Shown here one piece after another: positions 35,439-47,141 of a stretch of DNA of 64,000 nucleotides (position 1 is the stretch's first letter; the number at the start of each line of letters is the position of its first letter). The stretch is taken from contig JAPTJF010000186.1 of the NCBI GenBank assembly GCA_029339195.1, forward strand, positions 45,994-109,993. Direction: 5' to 3'. This stretch comes from Micractinium sp. NFX-FRZ (Eukaryota > Chlorophyta > Trebouxiophyceae > Chlorellales > Chlorellaceae). The notes beneath the pieces were generated by a model that saw only the letters and a program-made list of their open reading frames with translations, searched no databases and was not told the origin of the DNA. A program made the position numbers and the translations under genes.

Positions 35439-38400
35439 ATGGGGAGACTGCGGCCCGTTCAGTCCTCCGCCTCTCTGCTTCTGTTGGCGCTGCTGATCTT
35501 TTGCGGTTCACATGATGCTCGCGGCGAGTCGCCAGGTAGGTTTTAACGCGGCGGTGTCGTCCACCAAACGAGCACAGGTCCGCGGTGGTTCCTACCAACC
35601 GCGGGGCACTTGGCGGGCTTGCAGGCCCGAAGCGAGTTCCCGCAAGTGAACGAGGTCCAGCGAGAGGCTCTGCCAAGCCCGGTGCAGCAAATACGCGGTT
35701 GCGGCGGGCCGCCCGGCGCGCAAGGGACACACAGCGAGCCCGCAAACCTCCCCCCCGCTGCCGCCGCCCCCGCCCCCTGCAGAAAAGGCCGAAGCCGCTG
35801 CCTGCGCATTGTACTTTCGAGGCATCAAGCCAAAGCTGGTGAACTGCAGCAGTGCACTGGGCAACGCCTCCGATGATGGAGCCTGCCCCAAAGGGTCATG
35901 CGGCGACCTCTTTCAGGTGAGCTGCGAATTGGGCCACCTCGCACCAGAACAATGTTGCCGTCCCCAGCAGAACGCAAGTGGAGCAGAGCAGGAGGACCTC
36001 TGTAGCCTGCCATGGGTCCACGCATGGATGGATGCTGCCGCCCCCGCTGCCACCACCGCTGCTGTTGCTGCTGCCGCGTGCCACTGCGCACTGCGCTGCA
36101 CGCTATATTGCCACATCCCACGCTGCACTGTGCTGCCACGTACCTCCCTACAATGTGCCGATGGGTATCTCTCAGCCCGATCATCGGCCCCCCGCCACAA
36201 CCAGCGCCGGACGCTCAACCAACCGATTGGCCGCACGCGTTTGTGCCGCAGGGCCTGCCCCGTCCCTGCGTGCACTTCATCAACATCTGGTTGCCACGCG
36301 ACTACCAGATCTCCCCCGCCGCCAGCAACGGAACCAAGGCCTTGTGAGCGGGCTGGGCTGGGGGTCGGCTGCGGGTTGGCCCAAGACAGGCAGGGGGAAC
36401 CTCCTGCCCTTACTGCGCCCTCCCCAGACATGACATGCGTGTGGTGGGCCTGCCTCTGCATCCTTCTCATCCCGCCAAACTTGTGGCAGGGTTTGGTGTG
36501 TGGGACGATCGTGTGTGGGGGGGCTGCCTCTGCACCCTGCCATCTTTCTAATGATGTGCCAGGGTTGGTTGCATGGGACGCATGCTCCTGCCGCACCACC
36601 AGCCCAGCCACACTTCTGCCGTTGTTGAAAGGGGGAGGACAGCAAGGGGGACGTGTGGAGCGCAGCGGCGGATACAGCTTGTCCTCTGCCCGTCGCTGTG
36701 GCCTGCGTGGCCCGCCTGCGCTGCTCCCCCAGTCGCCCGCGTGCCTGCCCGCCTCCCACCTTGGCTGCCCCTCCCCGCGCCCCCCTCCCCGCAGCGACCT
36801 CTGTGACACGCTCCTCTGCACCCCAACTGCCGCCAACTCAAACGCGGCCGAGTGCGAAGTGCCTGTCAGCGGTGGGTGGGTGGGCAGCGGGCGACTAGGG
36901 GGGTGGGGGGCGTGCTTCCCCGCACGACTGCCCTCTGCCTTCCGCTGCGCTTGCCTGCCTGTCTGCCCACGCCGCCGGCCAGCCCACTGGGCATCCTTCT
37001 TTTTGGCACCAGGAGCGCGTGAAAGTGCACTCCATCCCTGGGCTTCGCCTGCCGTGCCGTACCACCTGCCAACCAAACCCGGCAGTGCTGCGCTCCCTCA
37101 ACCCCTTTCTTTAAGCTCCGATCCCCCCTGCAGTGCTGCGCTCCCTCAACCTCTTTGAACTGGAGGTGATGGCCGACACATGGAGCCGGCAGGACGGGGG
37201 CAGCAGCAGCAGCACAAACGTGGCCGCAATCGTCGGGGGCGTGGTGGCGGGCAACGGTGAGCGCGCTTGCTTGCGCCGCAGCCAGCCTTGCTTCCTGCTG
37301 AAAGATGCCGGTCGTTTTCTGTGTGCTTTCTTCCCCGTGGCTCGTGTGTGGGGTGCACTGCGCCGCCTTGGAAGGGGGTGCCTTGCGGCGGGCATCAGCA
37401 CCCACACGCGTGGCCGCTGTTGTATGGCAACCCAGGGTGTTTCAAACAGGAGCAGCCGTGCGCCATGCGTTGCCGAGTCAACCTCCCCCTGCTTACTCAC
37501 TGCGTTTGCCTGCCCCCCTGCCTGTGCACCTCGCAGCCGTGATTGTGGGGTTCGTGACTGCCGGCATCTGGCTGCAGCGCCGGCGCCGCCGCCGCCGTCA
37601 GCTGCAAGAGCTCTCCAAGCCCTCAGCGGGCAGCCTGCGCAGCGGCGGCACCGGCGGGGACCCGGAGGCTGGCGGGGCGGCGCACGGCAGCGGCCCGCTC
37701 AAGTTTGACTCAATGGATAGCTCGGAGCTGTATTTGGGTGCCAGCAACGTGGGCAGCGGCGTCAGCAGCAAGCAGGGGCCGGCGGGGGTGCACATCTCCG
37801 CGGCAGCAGCAGCGGCGGCGGCGGCAGCGGGCGGCGGTGGTGGCGCCAGCGGGGCAAGCTTCGGCAGTCTGGCAGCGGCAGCAGGAGGAGGAGGAGGAGG
37901 AGGAGGTCAGGCGCAGCCGGGCGACGGCGTGCACGGCGTGGCGGCGCTGTGGGCGTCGGCCGCTGCCCGTGGCGCGGCCGCTGGGCCGCCGGGCCTTGCC
38001 AGTGCGGGCGGCGGCACGCATGCCTCGGTGGCGAGCCTGCAGTCGGCAGCAGCAGCAGACATGGCGGCTGATGAGCACGAGATCATGTGGCTCGGCAGCG
38101 CCGGGATGGCGCCGCCGGCAGAGGCGGGGGCGGCGCATGGGTGAGCGGGAGGCCCCCCAGCCGCTGCCGTGCGTTTAGTTAGGGTGGTGCATGCAGTAGA
38201 GGTAGCGGCAGGTCGTGGGGTGTATGGGCAGGGGGTGTGCAGGCTGCCGCCGCCTGCAACCTGGCGCGCCGATCCTCTGCTTGCTGTGTGTGTGCAGCAT
38301 CCCTAGGCATGCTCTGATGATGAACAATCCTACATACTATGAGTCAATCTGTTGCTGTGCCCATCTGCTGCCTGCAGCACGCTGGTCCGCAGCCTGGCCG

Positions 38401-41400
38401 ATGACCCGCTGCTCGCCTGGGTGCAGAGCACGCTGCAGCCGCAAGCAGCCCCGCTTCAAGGCGGCGCAGCAGGGGCCAGCAGCTGTGAGGGCGCTGCAGC
38501 ACCAGCCGCGGGCAGTGGGAGCGGCCCGCAGCTACCCGCGGCCGGCAGCAGCGGCGGCACACAGCCCGGCCCGCTGGCGGCGCCGCAGCACAGCGGCGGC
38601 GGGAGCGGCGCCTCCACTGGAAGCGCCGGCGGCTCTGGCCTCATCCTCAGCGGCAGAGGCAGCGGCGTCTCGCTCAGCGCCACTGCGGCATCATCGTCGG
38701 CGGCATCAGGGGAGCCCTCGCTGCCCAGGCGCGCCAGCAGCGGCGGTGGCCTGCTGAGCGCCAATGCGCAGCGGCTCAGCAGCGGTCTTGTGGACCTCAC
38801 GCCCTGGCTGCTGCCCTATGCTGAGCTGGACCTGCAGCGCCCGCTGGGCGAGGGCAGCTTTGGCAAGGTGGTGCTGGCAAAGTGGAGGGAGACGCTGGTG
38901 GCGGTCAAGCTTCTTATGACGATGGATGATGCGGCGGCGGCGGCGGGCAGCGGCTCCCTGTGCCTCCCCACCTCCCCCACGATTGAGGCGCTCTGCCGGG
39001 AGGCGGGGCTGATGGCAGCGCTGCGGTGAGCTGGGTGGAACAGATTTTGTGATGTGCTTCAAGAACTGTATGTTGGTGGTGGGGGTGGGTCAGCAATGTG
39101 AGCTTGTGTGCATGGTTTTAAGTGTGTGTGTGTGTGTGTGCGTCGTTGGGTTGGTCAGGAAGGGGACAGTGTTGTGTGTTGCCCGGGGTGCACGGACTGC
39201 TGTGCAAAAGGGGGCGGCGGCTTGGTGAGCCCGCTGTGGTGAGCAGGAACATACCTGACGCTGGTTGCACGGACAGCCTGTGTTTGTGTGCCATGTGCCA
39301 GCGGTGGCCATTTTGTAAGGCCGGCAGTGCTCTTGGTGGTGCTGCGGTGGGCGGGACAGCCGGGGGGCAGCGGGAGGCTAACGTGCGCATGGGCTGTCAC
39401 ACACTGAGGCGCACTCTTCCCTCCCCTGCTTGTTGCAGGCACCCCAACGTGGTGCAGTTCATCGGGGTGTGCACCGCCCCGCCCGCTGTGGTCACAGAGT
39501 ACTGCAGCAAAGGTGGGGCGGGCTGCCAGCTTGTACCGCTCACGTGGCGTGGCTGCAGGCAGTGCCGCAGTGGCGGGGCAGGGCCAGCAGGTGCTGCCCA
39601 CGTGCCGTGGCAGTCGGTACGGTAGTGCCGCAGTGGTGGGGAAGCCCAGCAGGCAATGGCAGGGCGGCCATCAGATAGCCCTTCCCCCTCGGCAAGAGCC
39701 CGCCCCGCTAATGGTCTCATCTGCAAACAGCCAAGCCACCAGCAAGAGCAGCAATGCAAGAGCACCACCACCCCCTCCCCCACCCCCCGCCGCCGCACAC
39801 CCTCCTCCTGGTGGTCTCACCACGATCAGCCAGGCCACCCAACAAGACAAACAACCTTCCCCGCCGCTGCCGCCGTCCTCCCTCCCCCTGGCAGGCTCGC
39901 TTCTGGACGTGCTGCGCGGCGCACGCGCGGCGGAAGCGGCGGCCGCCTCCCTCACCTGGGTGCGCCTGAGCGTGGTTGCTGTCTCCAGCGTGCTTGCTGG
40001 CGGGCGGGCGGGCAGGCGTCCCTGTGTTGGCTGCCGGTCTGGCAACGCAAAGCAGGACTTGCCTCGAGGCAGCAGTCTGGTCGGGCGCTGCTGTGTGGAT
40101 GGGTCATAAAACCCGGCACACTCCGCACACGCCATGCACACCTGCTGCAGGCCGCGCTGGGGCTTGTGCCCGCCTCGAAATGTGGAGGCCTTCACAGCCT
40201 GCCTGCCTGTACTGTTGCCCTAACGCCTTCTTGGTTCTGTTCCGTGGGTGGGATGTGCAGGTGCGGCGCCTGTCGATGGCGCTGGATGCGGCCAAGGGCA
40301 TGCTGTGCCTGCACGCCCACTCCCCGCCCATCGTACACCGCGATCTGAAAAGCCCCAACCTGCTGGTGGACAGCGCCTGGCGGGTCAAGGTGGGCTGCCA
40401 CGCTTCATCCGCTTGTATTTTCCACCGCCTGCCGGCCGCACGGGGCTCGAGAGGAGCCACGCGCAGTTTGGCAGGCTGCCGGCGCCACATGTCCCGCCAC
40501 TGCGCTGAGCTGGCGCAACCGCCAGCAGCCCCCCTTCGCGAGCAAGCCATGCCCACCAAACCAGCAGCAGCAGCAGCAAACCCTGCCCCTGCCCCTCCCT
40601 CCCTGCCTGCCTGCCTGCCTGCCTGCGCGCCCGCAGGTGTGCGACTTCAACCTGTCCAAGCTGCTGGATGCGAGCCGCTCTCAGTCCTCCACCACGGGTG
40701 CCATGAACCCACGCTGGCTGGCGCCCGAAATCTTGACGGGCCAGAGCGCCACCGCCGCCAGCGACGTCTTCTCATTCGGGGTCGTCCTGTGAGCTGGCTG
40801 CCTGCCTGCCTGCCGCCCATCTCTTGCTCTCCGACCTGTTGCATTCCGCCACACGCGTGCTTCCCTCTCTCCTGTGCTGTGTTGCTTTCGTCGCTCGCCT
40901 GCTTCCCATCTCCCTTCTCAATAATGCCCGGTGCATGCGGCGGGCGACCAACCGGCCGGGCAGGCTACCCTTGTTTTCAGATTGTCTCTCACAGGCTGCG
41001 GCGCGTGTTGTCGTGCCATGCTGGGCATGCAGGTGGGAGCTGCTGACGTGGCGGGTGCCGTGGGAGGGCGCCAACCTGTACCAGGTGAGGCTCGGCGGCT
41101 GGCTAGTGGTGAATTTGGGCTTTTAGCATTGTGCTCTAACAATCTGTACCAGTGAGGCCTGTGGCTGGGTGAATTCCAGTTACACTGCATGACTCGCATG
41201 GGCTGTATGGCTAGCAGTTGCACACTGCACCAGGTGAGGCCTGTGGCTGGCTAGCAGTGAAGTATTATCACACTATGAGCATGGATGTGCTCCTTCAATC
41301 AATTGCGTCGCCACAAATATTGCCGGAGGACATGCATTCCTGGGTGTGCTTATCACTGCCTCTCCTTGCCTCTCCTCGCCTCGTCTCGCGCCGCCTGACG

Positions 41401-42192
41401 CCAACTGGCTTGCTCCGGCCTCCTCCCCGCCCCGCCGCAGCTCGTGTTCAATGTGGCGCGCGGCGACCGCCTGCCCCTGCCCCCTCGCGACCAGCTGCCA
41501 GGCCCTGACCAGGTGGGCACTCTCGAGCGCCAAAATGGCCCCAGAAAGGCAGCGGGTTCAGACCAGCACCAGACTGGGCCATGCACGGCCTGGGGGCATA
41601 TGCCTTGCCACAGCGCCTGCACCAAGCTCACACGATCTCTCTGACCCAATGCACTTGCACACACGCTGTGCTACCACCTCATGCTGCCCCACCTGCCCCA
41701 CTGACACTGCGCACCGCCGCCCTGCCCCCCCATCCCCCCCGCCACGTCTCGCCAGCTGGGCGAGCACGATGCCTATGTGGCGCTCATTCATCGCTGCTGG
41801 GCGCAGCGCCCTGAGGAGCGCCCCCCCTTTGCTGACGTCATCGCAGACCTACGGTGCGCTGCGCCTGCTGTGCCCTGCTGTGCTCTGCTGTGCTTGCTGA
41901 TGCTGCCAACCTTGCCGATGGCTTGGTCGCGGAGCGGTGGGGTTGCTGCGCATGCTGCGTGCGCAGTGTTGCCCGCTGTGCCACGCCATGCTGTGCCACG
42001 CCATGCTGCGGTGAGCTGCTGCTGCGCCTGCTGCGCCTGGCTTGGGCGCGAGCGCGCCGGATCGCGCCGTGGGGCCAGCCCACTCAACACATGCCCCGCC
42101 CCTCCCTCCCTCGTGCCTGCTGCAGCGGCATCCTCAGCAGCACCCTGGCTGCCAGCGCTGCCAGCGCTGCTGCCGCCAGGCAGGAGGCTTGA
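35439..42192 (+). CDS. Receptor-like protein kinase, TKL/Raf-like, single-pass membrane
   Basis: Exons 35439-35535, 35783-35916, 36252-36343, 36795-36871, 37134-37256, 37537-38140, 38378-39025, 39439-39512, 39895-39959, 40261-40389, 40637-40788, 41033-41084, 41441-41512, 41756-41853 and 42126-42192 give 827 aa. Signal peptide ([11 protein letters not shown] core), then an ectodomain of about 130 residues with eight Cys and several sequons. The membrane span ([19 protein letters not shown], about 157-182) is followed by a run of Arg. A long Gly/Ala/Ser-rich linker leads to a kinase domain from about residue 525: [22 protein letters not shown] (about 664), the activation-loop start DFNLS in place of DFGLS, and APE as LAPEIL. 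The catalytic Lys and Asp are present, so it is probably active despite the Gly-to-Asn change. The ligand is unknown and the ectodomain matches no family I recognise. Confidence 0.88.
39119..39143. repeat. (GT)n dinucleotide repeat
   Basis: Short GT run in the kinase gene intron 39026-39438. Confidence 0.8.
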
Positions 42193-43201
42193 CTAAGGTT
42201 TTTGACCAAGGCTTAGCCAAGGATGCACCCAAGGGCGCTCTCTCTCTCCACTCCAGGCATCATGAGCGCCCCTGCCTCCTATGGCCCACCTCCTGCCTGT
42301 CAGCCCCTCCTGAGCCTGGGGCCAGACCGCCCCAAGGCTCGGATCTGTGTGTCCCACCCACTGGTGTAACCCATATGCCCATGCACCACAGCTGGCTTGT
42401 TCCATCCCATGCACCCCGGGTGTGCCCCGCCCGCCCCACGGCGCACCCCTCCCTCTCCCTCCTTTTTGTCTAGAGTGTGACTGTTCCTCAACGAACGAGA
42501 AATTTGATTGTGATTTACATAAACCTCTCTTCCTCCACCCCGCAAGCTTGTAGCACCACCCCTGTCATGTCCCTGCCCCGCTGTCGAATCAAGCACCCCC
42601 AGATACTCTCCCGCCCTTGATTCCAGTTGCACCCACGAGTCCCCACAGCACATTGTAGCCCCCGCCCTATGTCCAGCACACCGCCAGGGGATGCGCACCC
42701 CGGCCTGCAATTTTCCCGCATCTCTTAGCCCGCCGCAAGCATTGTGCGGGCGCGCCCCCAGGCAGGGTGCCCTGCTCCGCCCTGCTGCCGCTCGCCAGCT
42801 CCCTCGTCACCGCCACCACCCCGCACTTGGCGCTGCTCTCCCTGACATTCCAACAAATGAAGCACATTAGCACATTCACTGCTTATTAAGATTGTAGCTT
42901 TGTCGCGGACTTGGTCAATACAGGATGCACGGTGGGCCAGCATAGTGGGGTGGCGTGTGGCCGGGCCACGGCGGGGCGCCACCCGCCAGCGCATGCCCAG
43001 CGCGCAGCGCCGGGTATCCCATCTCCAGGCCTCCAGTACGCGTGCCCAGCGCATCCGTTCATGCGTGTCTCAGCTTTGACTTATGAAGCCGTGTGTGATC
43101 ACTTTGAACGCCTGCGCGCGTCATAAGCTCGCCCCGCGTCTAGCCAAGTCCGTCCAGGCGCGTGTGTGAGGACGAAGCGCTTTCACAAACTACAAATCTC
43201 T
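42193..43201. other. Intergenic region
   Basis: Kinase 3' UTR with TGTAA at 42365-42369, then the upstream region of the SGNH hydrolase. A minus-strand frame of 109 codons (43054-42725) is open but matches nothing I recognise and has no splice or codon support, so it is not called. Confidence 0.5.
42365..42369 (+). promoter_or_regulatory. Putative poly(A) signal TGTAA
   Basis: First TGTAA after the kinase stop codon, 173 bp downstream. Confidence 0.45.
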
Positions 43202-45277
43202 ATGGGAAGACGAATTCAGTTCGCGTTCGCGCTTGCTGTGCTCTCCGCTGCCGTGTTCGTGCACAGTGAGGCGGCCCGGTGAGTGCAGCCCTGGCCGCCC
43301 CAAAGCAGCTTGGCGCGCTGAAAAGGTCCCCTAATGCCGGCTAGATGGGCGCACAGAATTGGAGAGAGGTCTCCCCTGCGGGCAGCGGGCGGCGGCGGCG
43401 GCGTGAAACCCCCCCTGCCCGGCACGCGCAGCTCCTGCCCTGCAACTGAAGGCAGGAGCCCACAAACGCTTGGCATCAGTAGCAACCATCCTGAACAGCC
43501 CTCCTGCCACTTACTTCGCCTGCAGGCCGCAGCAGCAGAGGGCCTCTCGCCGGCAACTCGCCCCCGCCCCTGCCCCGGCAATCGGCGAGGATGCACCCGC
43601 TCCCGCCCCAGCCCCCGACGCTGATGAGCCACCTGCCCCGGTGCCCAGCCCTGTCAGTGACAGCGAGCAGCAGAAGCAGCAGCAGCAGCGGCAGAGGCGG
43701 AGGGAGGCTGCTCGTTGGGCAGCGCAGACGGCGCCTGTGCCGCCCGACTGGGTGCAGCTGGGTGAAGTGGAGGACGGCTGGCTGGAAGGGCACGAGGCCA
43801 ACGTAGAGGCTGTGGCAGCGCTGAATGCGCAGGTGGGGAAACAAGGCTGTCGGCATGTGTGGACCCTCGGTTAGGTTTGGGGTATGCTGGTTGCTTGGGT
43901 TGTGCGCTCCTTGCCTCCCCCCCTGCAACCAGCTCTGGCTTGGCGGCAGCCCCGCCCCGCCCTGGGGTTGAGCCCCCACCCCCCGCACCGCACCGCATCC
44001 GCGCCCCCTCGGCCCTGCAACTCACCCCAATGCATGCCACGCGCAATCCAGGGGGCAGCTGGATACCACGCCGTATCATGCGCGCGCCAGCGCCGACGCG
44101 GCCACCGCCCAGCTCCCAACACCGCCCTCCTGAACCCACCGCACCCTCCCACACTTGCTTTGCGGCCTGCAAACTTCCCTTGTGCAGGAGCCACCTGCGC
44201 AGCTCGACTTTATTATGTATGGAGACAGCATCACGGCCTGGCACTCGCTGGTCACCTGGCCCTGGGACGCGGCGTTTGGCGACCTGGCAGCGCTCCCGCT
44301 GGGTATGAGGGGGTCCACGGTGGAGAGCCTGGCCTGGCGCATGATCCAGGTAATACTTTAGTTTTGCTCTCTTTGTTGTCGCGGTTCCTGGTAGCTGGCC
44401 TGGGCAACGGTGGAGGCAGCCTGGCCTGGCGCATGATCCACGTAACCCCTTTGAAGCTAAGCTGTTGACCGATCGGTCAACAGCAAGTCATGGGCACAAA
44501 GGCTGACTGCCCTCTTCCGCAAGGGGGGGTGGCTGCCAGCGGCGCCCCCTCCCCCTGCACTGTGCACCGCATGGCCACCTGACCACACTCCAAGCACAAA
44601 CACGGATCATCTCTCGTCTCCTCCGTGCCTGATCCTCTGAGCAGGGCGGCGAGCTGCCGGCGGCGCCCCCCCGCGTGGTGCTGTTTGAGATCGGCATAAA
44701 CAATGTGTATAAAGGGCTGGAGCCGCCGGCCGAGCGGCTGGACTGGCTGCTGGGATGGGTGAATGCCACCTGGGGGGCAGACACAAAGGTGAGAGCAGGG
44801 GCGGGTGTAAGGGGATGGCGAGGGTGCTTGCTCTTGTAGCAATGTGTGCAGTGCACGTATGTTGTGGTTGTATAAATAGTGCAGAAGATGGCAAGAGCTT
44901 GTGAGCCGAAGCACCTGTCGCCTCCTTGCGCATGTTCTCCTGCCGGCTCCTCTTTCCCGCCAACGGGGGGGTGCTGACGTGGCGCCGAGAGATGCCTCAT
45001 CACCCTGCTGCAGGTTGCCCTGCTGGCGCTGCTCCCCACGACCGAGGCTGACGTGGCGCCTACCAACCAGCGCTATGCTGAGCTGGCGGCACGCAGGGGG
45101 GTGCCCCTGCTGACGTGCGGTCAAAGGTTGGATCCAACAGATGGAGAGCTCTTCCCTGATGGGCTTCACCCCGCAAGGGCCGGGCAGGAGCTCATTTTGG
45201 CCTGCCTGCGTGCCGCGCTGAGCCCTTGGCTGCGCGAGGCGCCGGCGGCAGGCACGCCGCCAGCAAGGTCGCTGTGA
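43202..45277 (+). CDS. Secreted SGNH/GDSL-type hydrolase
   Basis: Exons 43202-43278, 43526-43832, 44188-44349, 44645-44788 and 45014-45277 give 317 aa. The N-terminal signal peptide (FAFALAVLSAAVFVHS) is followed by a Pro/Ala-rich and Gln-rich linker (residues 27-85, with APAPAP runs), typical of cell-wall proteins. The hydrolase core has block I MYGDSITAWHS (Ser about 142), block III EIGINN (Asn about 202) and block V DGLHP (His about 282). These are the catalytic Ser, the oxyanion Asn and the catalytic His of SGNH esterases or acyl-hydrolases. The spacing resembles the PAF-acetylhydrolase gamma branch. Probably an extracellular or wall esterase; the substrate (polysaccharide acetyl groups or lipid) cannot be told from sequence. 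Confidence 0.85.
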
Positions 45278-45559
45278 TCACGCTGCGCGATGCGCCCCTG
45301 TTTGTATTGTTTGTGCGTAATGCCGCACTGGGATGTGCAGCATGGCACAACATGTATACCTTCCCGTCATCTGTCCAGGCAGGGCATCCGCCCCGTTCTG
45401 CGCCTCTGCTTCCCTTCTTCCGAAACCCAGGACCGCCTGCGCACTCCAAAGTGCGGCAACTCCCCTTTGCTTATACTGCGCCCCTACCTCTCCCCTTTTC
45501 AACGTTCCCCGGTTTGCGTCTATTCGCATGCTTTTCAAGCTCCAACCCCTCTGCTTGCT

Positions 45560-45810
45560 GCGCCCCCCCTCATGCTTCACACCTCCTCAAGCTCCACCCA
45601 CATGCTGTACCCCTCTTCAAGCATCACCCCTCCTCATGTTGCATCCCTCTTCGTGCCTCACCCCTCCTCATCCTTCACCCCTTCTCATGCTCCACGCCGT
45701 CAGCATGCCTCACCGCTCTTCGTACTTCACCCTCCTCATGCTACACTCACACCGCTCTGTATGCAACACCCCTCCTCATGCCACAACCACACCCCTCTGC
45801 ATGCCTCACC
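45560..45810. repeat. Pyrimidine-rich minisatellite, CACCCCTCCTCATGC type
   Basis: Many imperfect copies of CACCCCTCCTCATGCYNCA (plus strand) in the 3' flank of the SGNH hydrolase. Confidence 0.65.
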
Positions 45811-46108
45811 CTCTGCTTGCGCCGTCAGAGCGTGCACAGCTCCCATCCAGTCCAGGCAGCCTGGATCCCCCCGCCCATTGCGCCCATCCCCCGCTTTGTG
45901 CCGCGCCTTCACTCTCTGTGTACACACCCTTGCCCCCCTTGCGGGCCTTTCTCTGCCGCCAGTGCATTCGTGATTCACCCTGCTCCCCACCTTGCTATGC
46001 GCCATTCGTGCATCCCTGGCCTTTGAACTTGTACTGCAATTCCTGCACCCTCCAATCATCAACCAACCGCTCCCCTCCCCCGCGCCCGCCTACTTTTGAG
46101 TGGCCTGC

Positions 46109-46426
46109 TCATCTCACCAGGCGCGCCTTGTTACCCCAGGCAGGCAGGCAGGCAGGCGTGCCGCATGTAAATCGTGCGCGGCAGCAGCTCAAACGGCCAG
46201 GTGCCGGTTCTCTGAGTGCGGTGTTTGCTACTTTGTAGTGAAGTTCTTGCTCATCAGGCGGATGCTTGAGAATCAGCGATCGCACCAGGCGGCGCAGGCA
46301 AGTGGCCAGTGCCTTGGCAGTGACGGCGCAGGGAGGCGGGGTGGGGCACGTGGGTGCGTGGTTGGCTGCAGGGGGCAGCAGGGCCGTACCTGTGCTGCGC
46401 GCGCACACTCTCGCAAAACGTACCAT
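46109..46426 (-). CDS. Doubtful small ORF, possibly spliced
   Basis: Open frame of 105 codons starting MVRFARVCARST. The central part (TCLRRLVRSLILKHPPDEQE) looks more like folded protein than the flanks: it is amphipathic and rich in Leu and Arg, distantly like an LYR-type helix. A GT (gtacgg) after codon 12 could be a splice donor. The C-terminal end runs into a CAGG repeat and does not look coding. No family assigned. Confidence 0.2.
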   Translation of the reverse strand: MVRFARVCARSTGTALLPPAANHAPTCPTPPPCAVTAKALATCLRRLVRSLILKHPPDEQELHYKVANTALREPAPGRLSCCRARFTCGTPACLPAWGNKARLVR

Positions 46427-47141
46427 AGAAGCCAGGTGGGTGTGGTTGCTGTTCAGTCGGGCATGCCGCCTTGGACACGCTGTGCTGTGAAGCACCGAAG
46501 CTGGCCCGTGCAACAGGAGCCATGGATGCCTATACCGTCTGTATTGATATCAAAAGGCTCCTGCATGGAGTAGTCGATGCGAGTGTGGGTATTTATCAGT
46601 CCTAGCCAAGCCCTCACCAGTTAGCTATCGAATGTGGTTGAACAGCCCGTCTCCTCAGCTTTGCGAGGGAACTGCCATTCAAAAGGTGTTGACAAGAGTC
46701 GGAGTTTGTGCAGGATGCTTCGTACCTGCTTGCACACCCCCTACCCTGGTAGACCCGTACTTCACTCAATGCACTTGGGCCCACACTGCCCCTGTGCCTG
46801 GTGCTGTGGCGGTGGTGCAGTGCGGGTCACTGCTTGCACGCTGCACTTTTATACTTGCAGACAGCACACATGAACCAGCACCAAACGACTTCGCCTCTGC
46901 CTCTGTTTGTGGAGGGTTGGCAATTGCAAGCAGCGGGTTTTCGGCCTGGTTGGTGCTGCGGGTTTCACACGCACCACAGGCCGCCGCCCGCCGCCATGCT
47001 GTGCTGTGGCGCCGCCGCCACAGCACGCATTCAACCGCTCCGCTCCTTGCGCAGGCGATTGGCACATTTACAGCGCGGGCATTGACAGCAGCCCTTCGCA
47101 GTGGAGACGCTCGGTTCGGGCTGGGCTGCACCCCAACTCCG

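Larger units (their letters stand above)
45278..47141. other. Long intergenic region
   Basis: 1.86 kb with no firm gene. Positions 45560-45810 form a pyrimidine-rich degenerate repeat around CACCCCTCCTCATGC. Positions 46135-46158 are a CAGG run. TGTAA at 46166-46170 is far (about 890 bp) from the hydrolase stop. A possible small minus-strand gene at 46426-46109 is listed separately. Confidence 0.5.

Noticed and set aside
42725..43054. 109-codon minus-strand open frame in the kinase/hydrolase gap
   Set aside because: No homology recognised, no splice support; part looks like random GC-rich sequence.
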